Shown here piece by piece: positions 12,126 to 23,418 of a stretch of 64,000 nucleotides of DNA. The number at the start of each line of letters is the position of its first letter. Position 1 is the stretch's first letter. The stretch covers positions 25,143,455-25,207,454 of the forward strand of contig NC_058051.1 in the NCBI RefSeq assembly GCF_020085105.1, in the 5' to 3' direction. The notes under the pieces were generated by a model that was not told where the DNA came from, ran no database searches, and was given only the letters and a program-made list of their open reading frames with translations. Source of the DNA: Siniperca chuatsi (taxonomy: Eukaryota > Chordata > Actinopteri > Centrarchiformes > Sinipercidae). Made by a program: the position numbers and the translations under genes.

Positions 12126-14456
12126 AATTGAATTATTGCCCAGTCCTACTACCACCGCCGCTATATTTTCTCAAAACTCTTTAAACTTGCCAGTTCAAGT
12201 GTGCCATGTTTATACTTATAAGAAGTAAACCTGCTGCGCTCCACTGCACTGCACAAAGAGCAGAATAATGAGAGCTTCTGCCTGAGGTGAGCTGTAGTTC
12301 AGGAAGCGTCAGGTTTGAGAAGCTGCTGGAAAAACTCAATAAGAGTCAAGGAAGGTTCAAATTGTTAATTTAACCTCCCTCCTTCCTGGAATAAAGTCTG
12401 AAGAATAATTCAACACAAACAAAGTTTGTTCTCATGAACAAATCATGATCAACACAATAAGCTAATGTTGTAGGCTGGATAAGTATCCTAAAGAAAACTG
12501 GTGCAATTAGATAATTAAAGAGTTGGAATTGATTACTTTATGTAAAATATTGATTCACAAGATGACTCATACAAAAGAGTGTTTATTAAAAAAGATATTT
12601 CACCTCAAAAACAAAAATACCTCACCACAACTCATAATTTTAGACAATGATTCTTCCCCTGACCTTTCTCGTCCTTGCCTCTGCACTATAAGCTTGGCTT
12701 GGTGACAGCAGCATGAGCTTGTGCTGTAATGTAAATTCACATATGTGTGATAAATCCTAACCTCACTGATTTAACACCTTCCCCTCTTATAACCTGCCGC
12801 GTCCGAGCTGCAGGGTCACTGCTGAGGGCGTGGATGATTTAGAGCGACCCAGGCGAGGGGTTCACCCCTAATGCACCTTTATTTTAACCACTTTCAAGCA
12901 CAATTTTAGGATCAACATGGAAATGCAAAATATATAAAATCAGATATAAGATGAGCCTTTCATCTGTGGTGATGTGGGACCTTTTGAATTTTTCCAGGAG
13001 AATCTACAAGTGGTCTTAAATTTTTTTTGGAGACATTGGAAACATGTTCTTTCAATGCTGTATCCAAGATTCATAACAGCGCTACTTACTTATTGTACAG
13101 AACAGAAAGGTATTTTGACAGTTGAAATTTTAAAAAATGATGTAAAATGAATATAGCTTATAGAACTAGTGCTGAAACAATTAGTCTATTAATTGATTTG
13201 TTGATCGCCAGGAAACTAAATCGGCAATAATTTTGGATTTGCTGTTTTTGTCTGTTTTATTTGACTGTAAATTGAATATCTTTGGGTTTAGAACTGCTGT
13301 ATACACAAAATAAGCAATTTGAAGACATCACCTTGGGTTTCTGGAAAATTGTAATGGGCATTTTCGCTATTTTCTTTACATTTTATAGACAAATCAATTA
13401 ATAAATGAAATAATTGGCAAACTGTAAAAATTACCACATATTACAAAGATGATTATTTGAAAAGAATTACTAGAATAGAGAATTTCTTATCATGATGACT
13501 TTACCACCACCATTACTGCTCAAACACACAACAGCCACAGAAACAAAATAGCCACAAAATAGAAGAGAATAGAATGAACACGCAGATCTGCACTACTTCT
13601 GATTCCTGCACTTCTTCCAATGACATTATGTGTGATGTGTGAACAGAAAAAGCACTTGTTTTCCTTTAATAGTCATTTATTTTGTTGATTTAATGCCGTA
13701 AGACATTAATTAATCAAACAAGTGATGTGACACAAGTGTTTCCTGTTGATGGTGAATCAAACAGGTGCATCATTTCTATTCCACTGTTGCTTTTAGAAAC
13801 TGCCACCACATTACATTTTTCTGTATAAATATTTCCCTTTCATTTATTCGAACAAGAGAACAACAAACATTGAGCTCTATACAATGTATAATGTAGCATA
13901 AAATTCAAAGAGTGAGCTAATGAGTCCACACAAATACAAACCAACCCATAGGTATCTGGCCAATTTAGCAAGCATGGATCTAATCCTAGATTTCACCCTA
14001 ATCAGAAAAAATGTAATTAATTAATCAGATAATTCACTGCCACGCATGGCAGGACACACATCTGTGCAGCAGTAATGGAGAGGGAGAGAGACAAGCTGAG
14101 CAGTGCAGCACTAGTACTTCCCCGTAGCCCGCTTGTCAACAGTGCTGGAATCCGGTGCACCTTTAAAAAAGGGTCCAGCACTCCCAGACGCTCAGATAAC
14201 CTCTCCTGTACTGTACATGTGCTCTCAGCATGCGAGTACAGTGCAGTGTGTTGAAGGGACAGAAAGATCTGAGGCTGTTTGAGGTAACAGAGATGACATG
14301 AGGGAGTCAGCGCCTGTACAAGGCAAACATAAACTGTGCCACTTCATCTGAAAACAATGGGGGACAGGACACTGAGTGTGCTCTCATCCACATCTCCATT
14401 GTCTGCCCTCCTCTTTTACTCCTCCTCCGAGCATGGAGCATAAGCGAGGTGAAAGA
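12126..14456. other. Gene-free sequence upstream of scrt2
   Basis: Nothing coding is supported apart from the hAT-type copy listed at 13166-13428. The last 400 bases lead into the scrt2 promoter and are less AT-rich. An AACAGGTG E-box lies at 13760-13767. Regulatory content is possible but not shown by the sequence alone. Confidence 0.45.
13166..13428. repeat. Degraded hAT-type non-autonomous repeat copy
   Basis: The signatures 'gctgaaacaattagtctat', 'gaatatctttgggttt', 'gaagacatcaccttgggttt' and 'gtaatgggcattttcgctat' place it in the same family as 5782-6146. The terminal bases and target duplication are no longer clear. Confidence 0.6.
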
Positions 14457-14482
14457 GGGGAGGGGAGGGGAGGAGAAGGGGG
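14457..14482 (+). promoter_or_regulatory. Putative G-quadruplex upstream of scrt2
   Basis: Four G runs (14457-14460, 14462-14465, 14467-14470, 14478-14482) are separated by loops of 1, 1 and 7 bases, so the + strand meets the usual G3+N1-7 pattern. More G runs follow to about 14516. It lies about 170 bp upstream of the scrt2 TATA box. The fold is predicted from the pattern only. Confidence 0.5.
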
Positions 14483-14653
14483 AGCAGCAGTGGGGGCAGT
14501 GGGGGTCTGGCTGTGTTCTTTCTCCTCAGTCTGTGTGCGAATGCACAGACGGTTCAGTAGTAATTTGATGTGTGTCCCCGGGGACATTTGATGGATTAAA
14601 GCTAAGCAGCTCCATTTCGCAGCACCACCTGATCTTCCACTGCCTGTGCCCCA

Positions 14654-14660
14654 TATAAAG
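14654..14660 (+). promoter_or_regulatory. scrt2: scrt2 TATA box
   Basis: TATAAAG stands 391 bp upstream of the scrt2 start codon. A pyrimidine-rich stretch containing cagctagtctgacag lies about 30 bp downstream (about 14680-14695) and is a reasonable initiator. The transcription start is inferred; it would give a 5' UTR of about 360 nt. Confidence 0.5.
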
Positions 14661-14911
14661 GCTGGCGTGATTGCTGATCTCAGCTAGTCTGACAGTCTCT
14701 CTCTCCCTCCTCTCTCTGTCTGTCTCCATCTCTTCTCTTCCTCACTGGTCCCTTAAGCCTGCTGCATCACAGGAGCTATCCAGTGCTGAACAGGATCGCT
14801 TTTATTTTTTATTTTTTTATTTTTCTGGGGGAAGCTGGGGGAGCCAGAGAGTATCACACAGCATTGCCGTCAGCCTTGTTCTCCACTGGTTTCCATTTTC
14901 TTTCTTATCTT

Positions 14912-15082
14912 ATGTTTTTGGCCGTTGTCTTCACATTAACCGCAAGGATTACTGTCAAGCCAGCTCTGCTCGCGTGCTTCCTCAGAGGGTCTTTTATTTT
15001 CTCTCATGCGTTTTTCTCAGCTCTGTGTTTTTATCCATTGAAACATGCCCCGCTCATTTTTGGTGAAGAAGATCAAGCTTGA
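14912..15082 (+). promoter_or_regulatory. Upstream ORF overlapping the scrt2 start codon
   Basis: An ATG at 14912 opens a 56-codon frame that ends at 15082, 38 nt inside scrt2 and out of its frame. A second upstream ATG at 15004 opens an 11-codon ORF that stops just before the scrt2 ATG. Both upstream ATGs have pyrimidine-containing contexts with C at -3, weaker than the scrt2 ATG (A at -3), so leaky scanning is likely. If the inferred promoter is right, these uORFs would damp scrt2 translation. Neither peptide resembles a known family. Confidence 0.35.
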
Positions 15083-18000
15083 TGATTTCTCTTCGTCCAA
15101 TGTGGCCACCTCCAATCATCTTCACCACCTGGACGACTCGTTCACTTTTGCACGCTCCATCACAGACTCGGTGACCAGCCTTGGGGTTCGTCTCAGCGAG
15201 AATGGTGAGTTAACATGCCTCCAGTCTGCCCCGCTCCAGTTAAAGATGTGCTAGCACTCCTGCCTGTAGAAAGCTCCGGTGCTGATTTCAGCATGCCTGA
15301 CATTTTCACACTTAGCACAGATGGCATCCTCTTTTGTTTTTGTGTCGGGTGAGATTTTCTTTTGCTTCAGCCAATAACATGCTTGTAGTGTGTAAATTAG
15401 TGTGAGATGTTACATGCAACCAGCTGATTTTTGCATCAATATCCTAAATAATCCTCTTCAGAGGCACCCCACCCCCCCTGCTCCCAGACTTTTGTTTTTT
15501 GACTCCAGTGAAGGACAGACACAATTCAGGTCACAGACACGGATTAGCTTATGTAAATAGGGAACAAAACGTGTGTATAATCAGGAGAAGCTCCAGTTAC
15601 GTATTTGTATGACTATACCAAGCCTGTGTTGGCTGAACACACACAGGATGACTGTATCTGGTCATCATGTGGACTAAAAAATTCATGAATATGAGAGATG
15701 AGTATCGAATGATACATTTGTCCTTAGCTGTTATTGTCCTTGAGTTCCCATCACGGTCCGATCCTCCCTTGCCCCCCTCTTCCTATCCAAATGGAGCATG
15801 CACAGTCTCCCCACCCCCATCGCTCCACTACATCTTTCTCTTCCTTCCGGGCATTTGAAAACTAGCAGGGGTTAGAGTTTCAGCCGTGCAGGCCTATCGT
15901 CGCCACAAGAGACATCAACACACTGTACAGTACAGCCGGGAGGGAGGTGGGGAGCTGGGCTGAAGGGATAGCAAAGGGAAGGAGAAAAAGGAGACAAAAA
16001 TGCTTGGGGCAGCAATGAGGCTGATCACGTGACAGAGGTTGTACAGTAAACATGAAGAAAGGCACATAGCTGCACTGTGGTCAACACACGGGCCGGCCAC
16101 AGTAAGCTCCAGAGGCGACCTTCACTTTCACGGGCTGCTTTAAGCTCGCCGCTTCCATTTTGTGGCCACGTTTAAAGGGCCATATGTGTGTCTTTGTTAT
16201 GATTTGTTAGGATATTTACACAGTGAGAGAGGCTTCGCAGTCCACAGCTAAATGTTGTGATGATGCCCACCTGTTATTCGACCGTGTCAACAACAAGGCT
16301 CAGTGAATTTTGGATCAGGATTAGTGGAATTAACAAAAATGTCTGGATTGGTTTGCAAACTCTAATAGTTTGCTAAATTAAAAACAACTAACTGGGTAAG
16401 GACTAAAGAATTATGGCAAGGAATAAAAACAAACAATTTTTTATATATTTCCCAGGCATATTTTGTTGCTTGTAATGTTATTTTATTTTAAAATTAAAGA
16501 ATCCATTTGTAGAATTATTGTCACTCTCTATTGTTCCTGAATCTATTGTTCAACACCATGAAAAATAAGCATTATATAAAAAAGAAGAAGAAACGATGAG
16601 GCACTTTAGGCGTTTAATTTGAACAAAAGAATCGTCCTTTTCATGCTGAGTCAAAGAAAAAAGAGAAGCAAAATAAAAGAATTCTGAGCGAGGCTGAAAT
16701 ACCTAACATCAGCACTTCTGCCGCGCCAGCAGATTTTCTTTCCCCCCATTGTGGAGACATTTGACTTGAGTGTCTGTCGAACAACAAAGAGGGGTGGCTG
16801 AGAGGGTCCATTAATTACATGCTTACTTTGCATTAGAGAAATGAGTCTATGAGCTGTAAAGGCTGATACAGTGCGAGTCCTAAATGATGAGCTCCATGTC
16901 TGACCTTGGATAATTGAAACATAGTAAACAACTCTGCTTACACTGATACCGTTTGTTTTGCTGAAAAAAATCTCAGCAAAATGAAGGCCATGATGTCGCA
17001 TGTAGAGCAGAGGGCCCTTCAGCTATATTCATAACAGTCTACAGTGTGACTGTAAAACAGGTGGATATAGTTGTTGAAGCTGCAGAATTTGTAATTGTAA
17101 GAATTTTGTTTAAAAAAAGATAAATAGATAATATTTGTTCTTTTTTTAAATTTTGTTTACGTTTTTGCTCTCTCTCCCTCTCGGACAAACACCATCTGCG
17201 TAGTTTCAAACAGTGAACCCATGCAGTGCAGCATAATAATGTGTGCACAGGCCTGGTGTTTCCCTGTCCCCGGGTGTCATGGTCATGTCTTTGACAAAGT
17301 GGGTGTGTGAACAGAAACCCTTGAGAATGGAGACGCTGTAGTAAGAGAGCACTTCAACTGATTTCTTAATGGCCTGTTTCTGTTTCGTGCTGGCTGCAGG
17401 TGACCCTCTTCACAAACAATGTGTGTGATGCCATGTCTCACATTATCGGGCCTCAAGCACACTGTGTTCAATAACCTATTATTGTGTGTCGCAGATACTT
17501 GATCTGTTCCTCTCACTATTTCTGTCTTCTCCAGCACTGTTCTAACAGCTGCACTATTTTACATATGATAGCCTATTGAGCAGTTCTAAACTTTGAATTT
17601 CATTAAAAAGCAGTCAATAACTAATTTCCACCGTTTGCTGCACACAGTGTTTAGGAATGGCTTTTTTCTGCAGTTATGCACTATTTCTCTCAGGGAAGGA
17701 ATTTCCCCACATTTTATATTTGCACTCATATGTTCAACCTATAGAATATCAACCCTTGAGGTAAAATGTATTTAATATTTATTAAGCTCCTGAGATTCAC
17801 AACATAAGAATGTATTGAGTTCTGTTTGGATGCATTTAGCTGCCAGCAAGCCTTTTAGCTCCTTTGGCACTGGGCTGCTTCAGAGGGAAAGGAAAGACAT
17901 GAACGATGCCAATAAAATATATCTCCCTGAAATCATGCTCTGTACAGTTGGGGACATTTAAAACACTTGTGGTGCTTTGTGCTTTGCTGCATCATGCTTA

Positions 18001-19470
18001 AACCTGCTTGAAGAAGTCGCATGAAATCCCACAGGATGAAAGCAGCTGTGTAAGTTCATTTTGTACGAAAACCAAAAATGAATTTGTTTGCAGCAAAATT
18101 AACTGTAATTAATACAGTAGTTTTTTGTTTGTTTTTTTAAACACTTACATTAAAAAATACAAAACCCTTGCTATAATAAAAAGTCTGGAGAAATAAAAGA
18201 TATTTATTAAGGTTTAGAGTTGAAACATGTCTGTTTGATTTGTAATGCCAGCACTCACAGAGCAGAGTCATTAAGCAAACATGGAGACAGGCTGAGCCGC
18301 AGACAACTGACATACCATAAATGAAGAAAGGGAGGTTTAATCAGTGAGACTACTTTATTTAAGAGGGGCTCTAGCATGCATCTTCTTATACAGGAGACTT
18401 CTCTGATGAGCTATTATCTGACGCTCATCCTCACTGTAAAATTGCAACCTTCCTTAACGCAGCTGAGCGTGTCATGTTCCCTTGCATCACTGCACTATTG
18501 TGAGTTCTGAAAAAAAAAAAAAAATGCAATTAGCTCTGTGCTACCACTCGCTCTTTCACCATTTTAAGGGCAATCATCCAACATGATAATCATGTAATCA
18601 CCAGCATGTCACTGTGTCCTTATCCATCACAACCTCTGGCCAACTGTGTTTGCGTGTGTCTCTTACCCAGGCTACATCCAGGATTACATCACGCCATCTG
18701 TATACCAGGAGGAGAAGAAGATGGAGCACAAGCTGGCTTCGCCGGTGTCAGATCCCCTCTACACCCAGGTGAGCAGCGGAGGGGAGTACTGTGACCCCGA
18801 CCTGAAGCACCCCGACAGCCCCCAGTCTGGCATGACAGCCAGTGGCTTCTACAGTGGTGAATCGGAGGCCCTGGATGAGGGTTACACCATGGATGCCTTC
18901 TTCATCTCTGACGGGCGCTCAAGGCGGAAGGGGGACAGCGAGAGTCGTGGAGGGGGCTCAAGAAGCAGCAGTGCCAACGCTGGGGCTCAGGAGAGGGGAG
19001 CCGGCACGCCTCGCCACACCTGCAACGAGTGCGGCAAGACGTACGCCACCTCCTCCAACCTCAGCAGACACAAGCAGACGCACCGCAGCCTGGACAGCAA
19101 GATGGCCCGCAAGTGTCCCACCTGTAATAAAGTGTACGTGTCCATGCCGGCGTTGGCCATGCACATCCTCACCCACGACCTCAAGCACAAGTGCGACGTG
19201 TGCAGCAAGGCCTTCAGTCGGCCGTGGCTCCTTCAAGGTCACATGCGCTCGCACACGGGGGAGAAGCCCTTTGCCTGCGCACACTGTGGCAAAGCCTTTG
19301 CTGACCGTTCAAACCTCCGCGCCCACATGCAAACACACTCTGCCTTCAAGCACTACAGATGCAAGCGCTGCAATAAGACCTTCGCTCTCAAGTCCTACCT
19401 GAACAAGCACTATGAGTCAGCTTGCTTCAAGGGCTCTGCAGACGAAGACGACTCTGGATCAGAAAACTAA
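15045..19470 (+). CDS. scrt2: Scratch family zinc-finger transcriptional repressor 2
   Basis: Two exons are spliced: 15045-15204 (ending AATG before gtgagt) and 18671-19470 (after tcttacccag). The join is in phase 1, giving 319 aa and a stop at 19468-19470. The first nine residues, MPRSFLVKK, are the SNAG repression motif of Snail/Scratch/Gfi proteins. [14 protein letters not shown] block (about residues 126-138) is typical of Scratch. Five zinc fingers follow from Cys171: [32 protein letters not shown] and YRCKRCNK, the last ending HYESAC (a C2HC variant). Known Scratch proteins are nuclear E-box (CAGGTG) repressors in newborn neurons. The N-terminal LDDFSS resembles Scratch1, but the YCDP...DSPQS region, the IK after VKK and the linkage to srxn1-tcf15 favour scrt2. 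It is intact, with length close to the family norm. Confidence 0.95.
15205..18670 (+). other. scrt2: scrt2 intron 1
   Basis: A 3466-bp intron with a gtgagt donor and a ttacccag acceptor. No repeat family from elsewhere in the window is evident. It contains two AACAGGTG-type E-boxes (16268-16275 on the minus strand, 17056-17063 on the plus strand), the core bound by Scratch/Snail proteins. The stretch 16640-17010 is free of simple repeats and open over 116 codons on the minus strand, but shows no protein motif. It is a candidate regulatory block rather than a gene. Confidence 0.6.
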
Positions 19471-21160
19471 CCACGAGGAAGAAGCAAAATTTTGAACCCC
19501 TGTTGTAGGTTCACAACCAATAACCCTGTTCACTCTGCCCTCCATGCCTTTTTTCTTCCCTTTTTTAGAAAGCAATATTTTCACTGAGATTACGTGAAGA
19601 AACTCTAATGATTATGGCAAAGACAATTTCAAAAGATGCTGGATTTTTTTCCCTGCACAGTAGCTAATCGTCCACAGAAACATACAATCAAACAACCTTC
19701 CCCCAACTAGAGACTGTAGATGATAGTTGTACACAATTAAGCAACATGTGCTCGCACGGATGTGGGCACGTGTCAACACACATACACACACACACAACCA
19801 CACATTAATGTACGCACGTGTGCACACACACACTTACACACACTTACACACACAATTATATATGAGGCCTGGCATGTGAATTTTTATCAATGACTATAAT
19901 GATATTGATATCAATAGTAATAATATTTAGATTCCTGATATTTTATAGCAAATAGTAATGAGAAAATGAAAAAAAAACATAAAAAAGGACTAACAGTGTT
20001 CTTTTGTTTTTTAGAGACAAAATGACCTCTTGTATTTTTATGCTGCTTTTATTTGCTAAGAATTGAATTCTTTTGCAACTGCCAACATGAACTTTTTATG
20101 AAAATGTGAACTATGACAGTATTTGCAAAAAAAAGGGAGATCATTTTAAAAGGTAAAAAGACAAACCCCTTTTTCCACACCAATGTTTCAATTCAACGGA
20201 TGTTATTTTTCTATTTGATTTTTCTAAATTTATTTTTTTGTGCTTATCCCTTGTTGATCAAAAGCATCTTTGTAACTGTGGGTATTCAAAATTTAAATAA
20301 GCTATACAAGATCATAGGCCATAGGTCATTAAATTCAATTCTGCAAGAGCAGTGATTTTAAAATGTTTAACAGGCCTGTTGAACAGGTTTTCACACACTC
20401 CGTCTGATCCAATTCATAGTCTCACCCTGATGTACAGACTTGGACAAAAACACTGGGAGCCAGACCAAATGATCTATTGTTATAAGTGCCATGTGCGGTT
20501 GACTTGTCTATAGCAATGAAAACTCTCGTTGATCTTCCTCCACCATGGTGGCTTGCATAAACTCTGCTGCCTTTATGGTGCATCGTCCCGTCTTAAAGAG
20601 CAATCTTCGCCCAGTGTTTGAGGTGCTCCCCCTCCGCCAGTGTTACCTCAGAGTGAAGGTATGGACTCACACACCCTCAGTTACAAAGTGACAGTCAAAT
20701 TATTCTGTTTGTCTGTTTTATATGTCGCTCAAAGCTCCGCCCACGTTTTAGATGCATCCCATCTATTTATCATGTAAATACTTTATTTATCTACCTATTT
20801 ATCTATTTATTTATTGACCTTATTTTTGTGTATTTATTGAAGACTTGCTTATTTGTTAATTATCATGTATTTATTTATTGTTTATAATTTAAAAAAATGA
20901 ACATCCATTGACCTTGTAAGATGCTGCTGATCTTCAAAGAAAATGTTTATATGCATGAAAACTGTAGAGAGTCCACGGGACTTAGTTTTTTAAAGAGGAA
21001 CAATGTACTGTGCCAGTGCTAGGAGACGTCAAACGACGAAATGCAGAATTACTTTGTTTTTGTGGCAATAACTTTACAAAACAGCGATTGACATGTATAA
21101 CAATCACAGCTGTCCTGTTTTCAGTCGATTTAGGGCAATAAAAAGAAACAATGAAAACTA
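19471..21160 (+). other. scrt2: Probable scrt2 3' UTR with AU-rich element and poly(A) signal
   Basis: The sequence after the stop becomes AT-rich and gene-free. Eight ATTTA pentamers, several overlapping, lie in 20765-20877; such clusters are AU-rich mRNA-decay elements in vertebrate 3' UTRs. An AATAAA at 21137-21142 is the best poly(A) signal downstream. The end of the transcript is inferred, and an earlier cleavage site would exclude the AU-rich cluster. A short CA-rich stretch lies at 19776-19850. Confidence 0.45.
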
Positions 21161-21498
21161 AACACTAAAATATTCTCCATCTTGCTGTTTTCCAAAAGTC
21201 CACCGCCTCCTCATGACTGGAGATTTTTGGCCCTTTTTGTCTTTAAATCTCAGGCAATAACTTATTCCCAAAAATGGCCGACGTTGATGTGCATGTACAC
21301 ATCGCCATGAAAATGTAACACTATTTGTTAAAATCTGAGAGCCAAATAATGTAGGTGTAATCTAGCCACACCAAGGTTGCACAGGCTCAAAAGCAATAAT
21401 GATAGTTATGCAGTAACTATGAGCAACACTCAATCCTTTATACAGCGAGTCCAAAACTGCTACAAGTGTTAATTCGACTGAAAAGGCTGCTATTCTAT

Positions 21499-21516
21499 AT
21501 TATTATTATTATTATT
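21499..21516. repeat. (TTA)n microsatellite
   Basis: Six near-perfect ATT/TTA units. Confidence 0.8.
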
Positions 21517-23363
21517 TTAACTGTCTCTTTTGTTTTAAAAAGCAACCAGGTAAAATAAAATCTCTTTCGGCATCAGGTATGATGTGACTCAATTGCTAGA
21601 AGGTTACGTATTACACAACAGGATTACAATAATTCTCATTTAGGTCACTGACATAATAAAGCATTTTAATATAGTTAAATTCAAAGTCACTACTGCTCCC
21701 AAATTATTTGGCGCAGTTTAAAGCAGCTAAGCAAATCTCTGAGGTGTCAAAGGAGAGGATCCTCCTGAGACAACATAAGGATGGAGGTATATACGTCTTA
21801 CGAAGCACTAATGGAAATGATCTTGACGTGAACTTTTTCCTTCACGTTTTTTAGATGGATGTAATTAAACGACGTGCTGTAATGCACTTCCAACTCCCTC
21901 ATCATTTGTCCCTGCCTCGCGTCCCTCCCCTACCAGCCGTCCTCATCCCATCCCAACTGCCTCTAAACAGACGCACCGAGGATGAGATGTGCTGAAGTGG
22001 GATTGGCGGAGGGTGGCGGAGTGTGGGAGGATAACAGGTGTTTGCAGACAGACTGCAGATAGGGAGCGTAATTGAGTCGGTGAGCGACCTCCAAGGGGAA
22101 GGTCAAGCACCAGCAGGCAAATGCACTGTCAGCTATTTGCATATTCCAAATGGATGACACGAACGCAGTAATGCTGAGCCTGCCCTAAAAAACAACAACT
22201 AAAAAAACAAAAAGAAAAAGAGTTTCTGTTCTGTTTATCCGTCCTCTCCTCCCTGTTTCACCATCATGCTGTCAATAGTCGTCTAAGTGCTACAGCTGAA
22301 TCACTGCATGAGAGCATCCAAACCACCTGTCTCCTGATTAACTTGCAGAACACACAGTTTGGCACGTCGCTTAACGACGCTGAATTGAACTAATGCTGAC
22401 ATCGTTACTTCCTATAGATTCTTTTTTATATGTATTTTACCGTGGGACAGAGGTAATTAGATATAACGCATCTCCAAAACCTGTGTATTAATAAGGCAGA
22501 TAAAAGCAATGAGATCATTAAAAACATCAATTGGAAATGTACTGTAGGCTTGTATCTAAAACTGGCAGTATTACAGATCGTTCTCAGAGAAAATATTAAT
22601 GAAAGAAAAGGAGGCACAGTTTGATTCTAAACTTCTGCATTTGGATGTAGGGAAACATTGTTCCTCTTTGATGATTTTGTAAATATATTTGTAAATATAT
22701 CACAGCAATAATATGACAATGCATGTAGACATTTAATTGCTCTTTTTCTATTCATGTTGTCTTTTTTTTATTAAAAAAAAGAAAAGACAAATACAGGTAC
22801 CAATTGCAGTCTGGGTGGCCATGTGAATCAGGGAGTGTGTTGATTAAAAGGCTATCTGTTGTAAGTTACAAACAAAAACTTCAAACTCTGTGTATTCTCA
22901 AAGATTTGATCATGTTCTGTATGATTTTTTCTGTTCTTGTTTTCTTTTATTTATGTGCCCGGCTTGGCTGCGCAATGAAAAAGTGCCAAAAAGTATGATT
23001 TCCATGACAAAAGCCTTCAACATATGGTTGGCTGCTTGAAACCTTCCATATGGTCCTCAAAGAAAAAAAAAACTGATTAAGATTTTCCACTTTCTTTCTT
23101 CACTCTCTCTCTCTCTTTCTCTCTTTCTATCTCTCTGTTCCAGCTGAGTATGAAGAAACTTAAGCCATGATTGCAGAGGGGTGTTTTGATTTATCTTGTT
23201 CTGCTACAATTAATAATGATGACAACAATAGCAATGATAACGTTAATAAAAACAATAGCACAAGGAACCTAAAAGTCCACTCTTATTTATTTTGAAATTT
23301 GGTAAAATTTGATTCTATTAACGGAGAAAAGTGTATTTTTTTTTTTTATCACAGACGAAACAT

Positions 23364-23364
<1 letters not shown>

Positions 23365-23415
<51 letters not shown>
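23365..23415. repeat. (CA)n microsatellite
   Basis: About 25 uninterrupted CA units, likely length-polymorphic. Open frames here that read as His-Thr runs are artefacts of the repeat. Confidence 0.95.

Positions 23416-23418
<3 letters not shown>

Noticed and set aside
14376-14591. Overlapping ORFs on both strands just upstream of scrt2
   Set aside because: Produced by the G-rich tract (Gly/Glu/Arg on one strand, Pro/Ser on the other); promoter DNA is a better explanation.
16651-17001. A 116-codon minus-strand ORF in the scrt2 intron
   Set aside because: No protein family resemblance and no splice or promoter context; kept only as a candidate non-coding block.
18842-19402. A 186-codon frame, and minus-strand frames at 18958-19284, within scrt2 exon 2
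   Set aside because: Out-of-frame shadows of GC-rich zinc-finger coding sequence; low-complexity Ala/Pro/Thr/Arg composition and no motifs.
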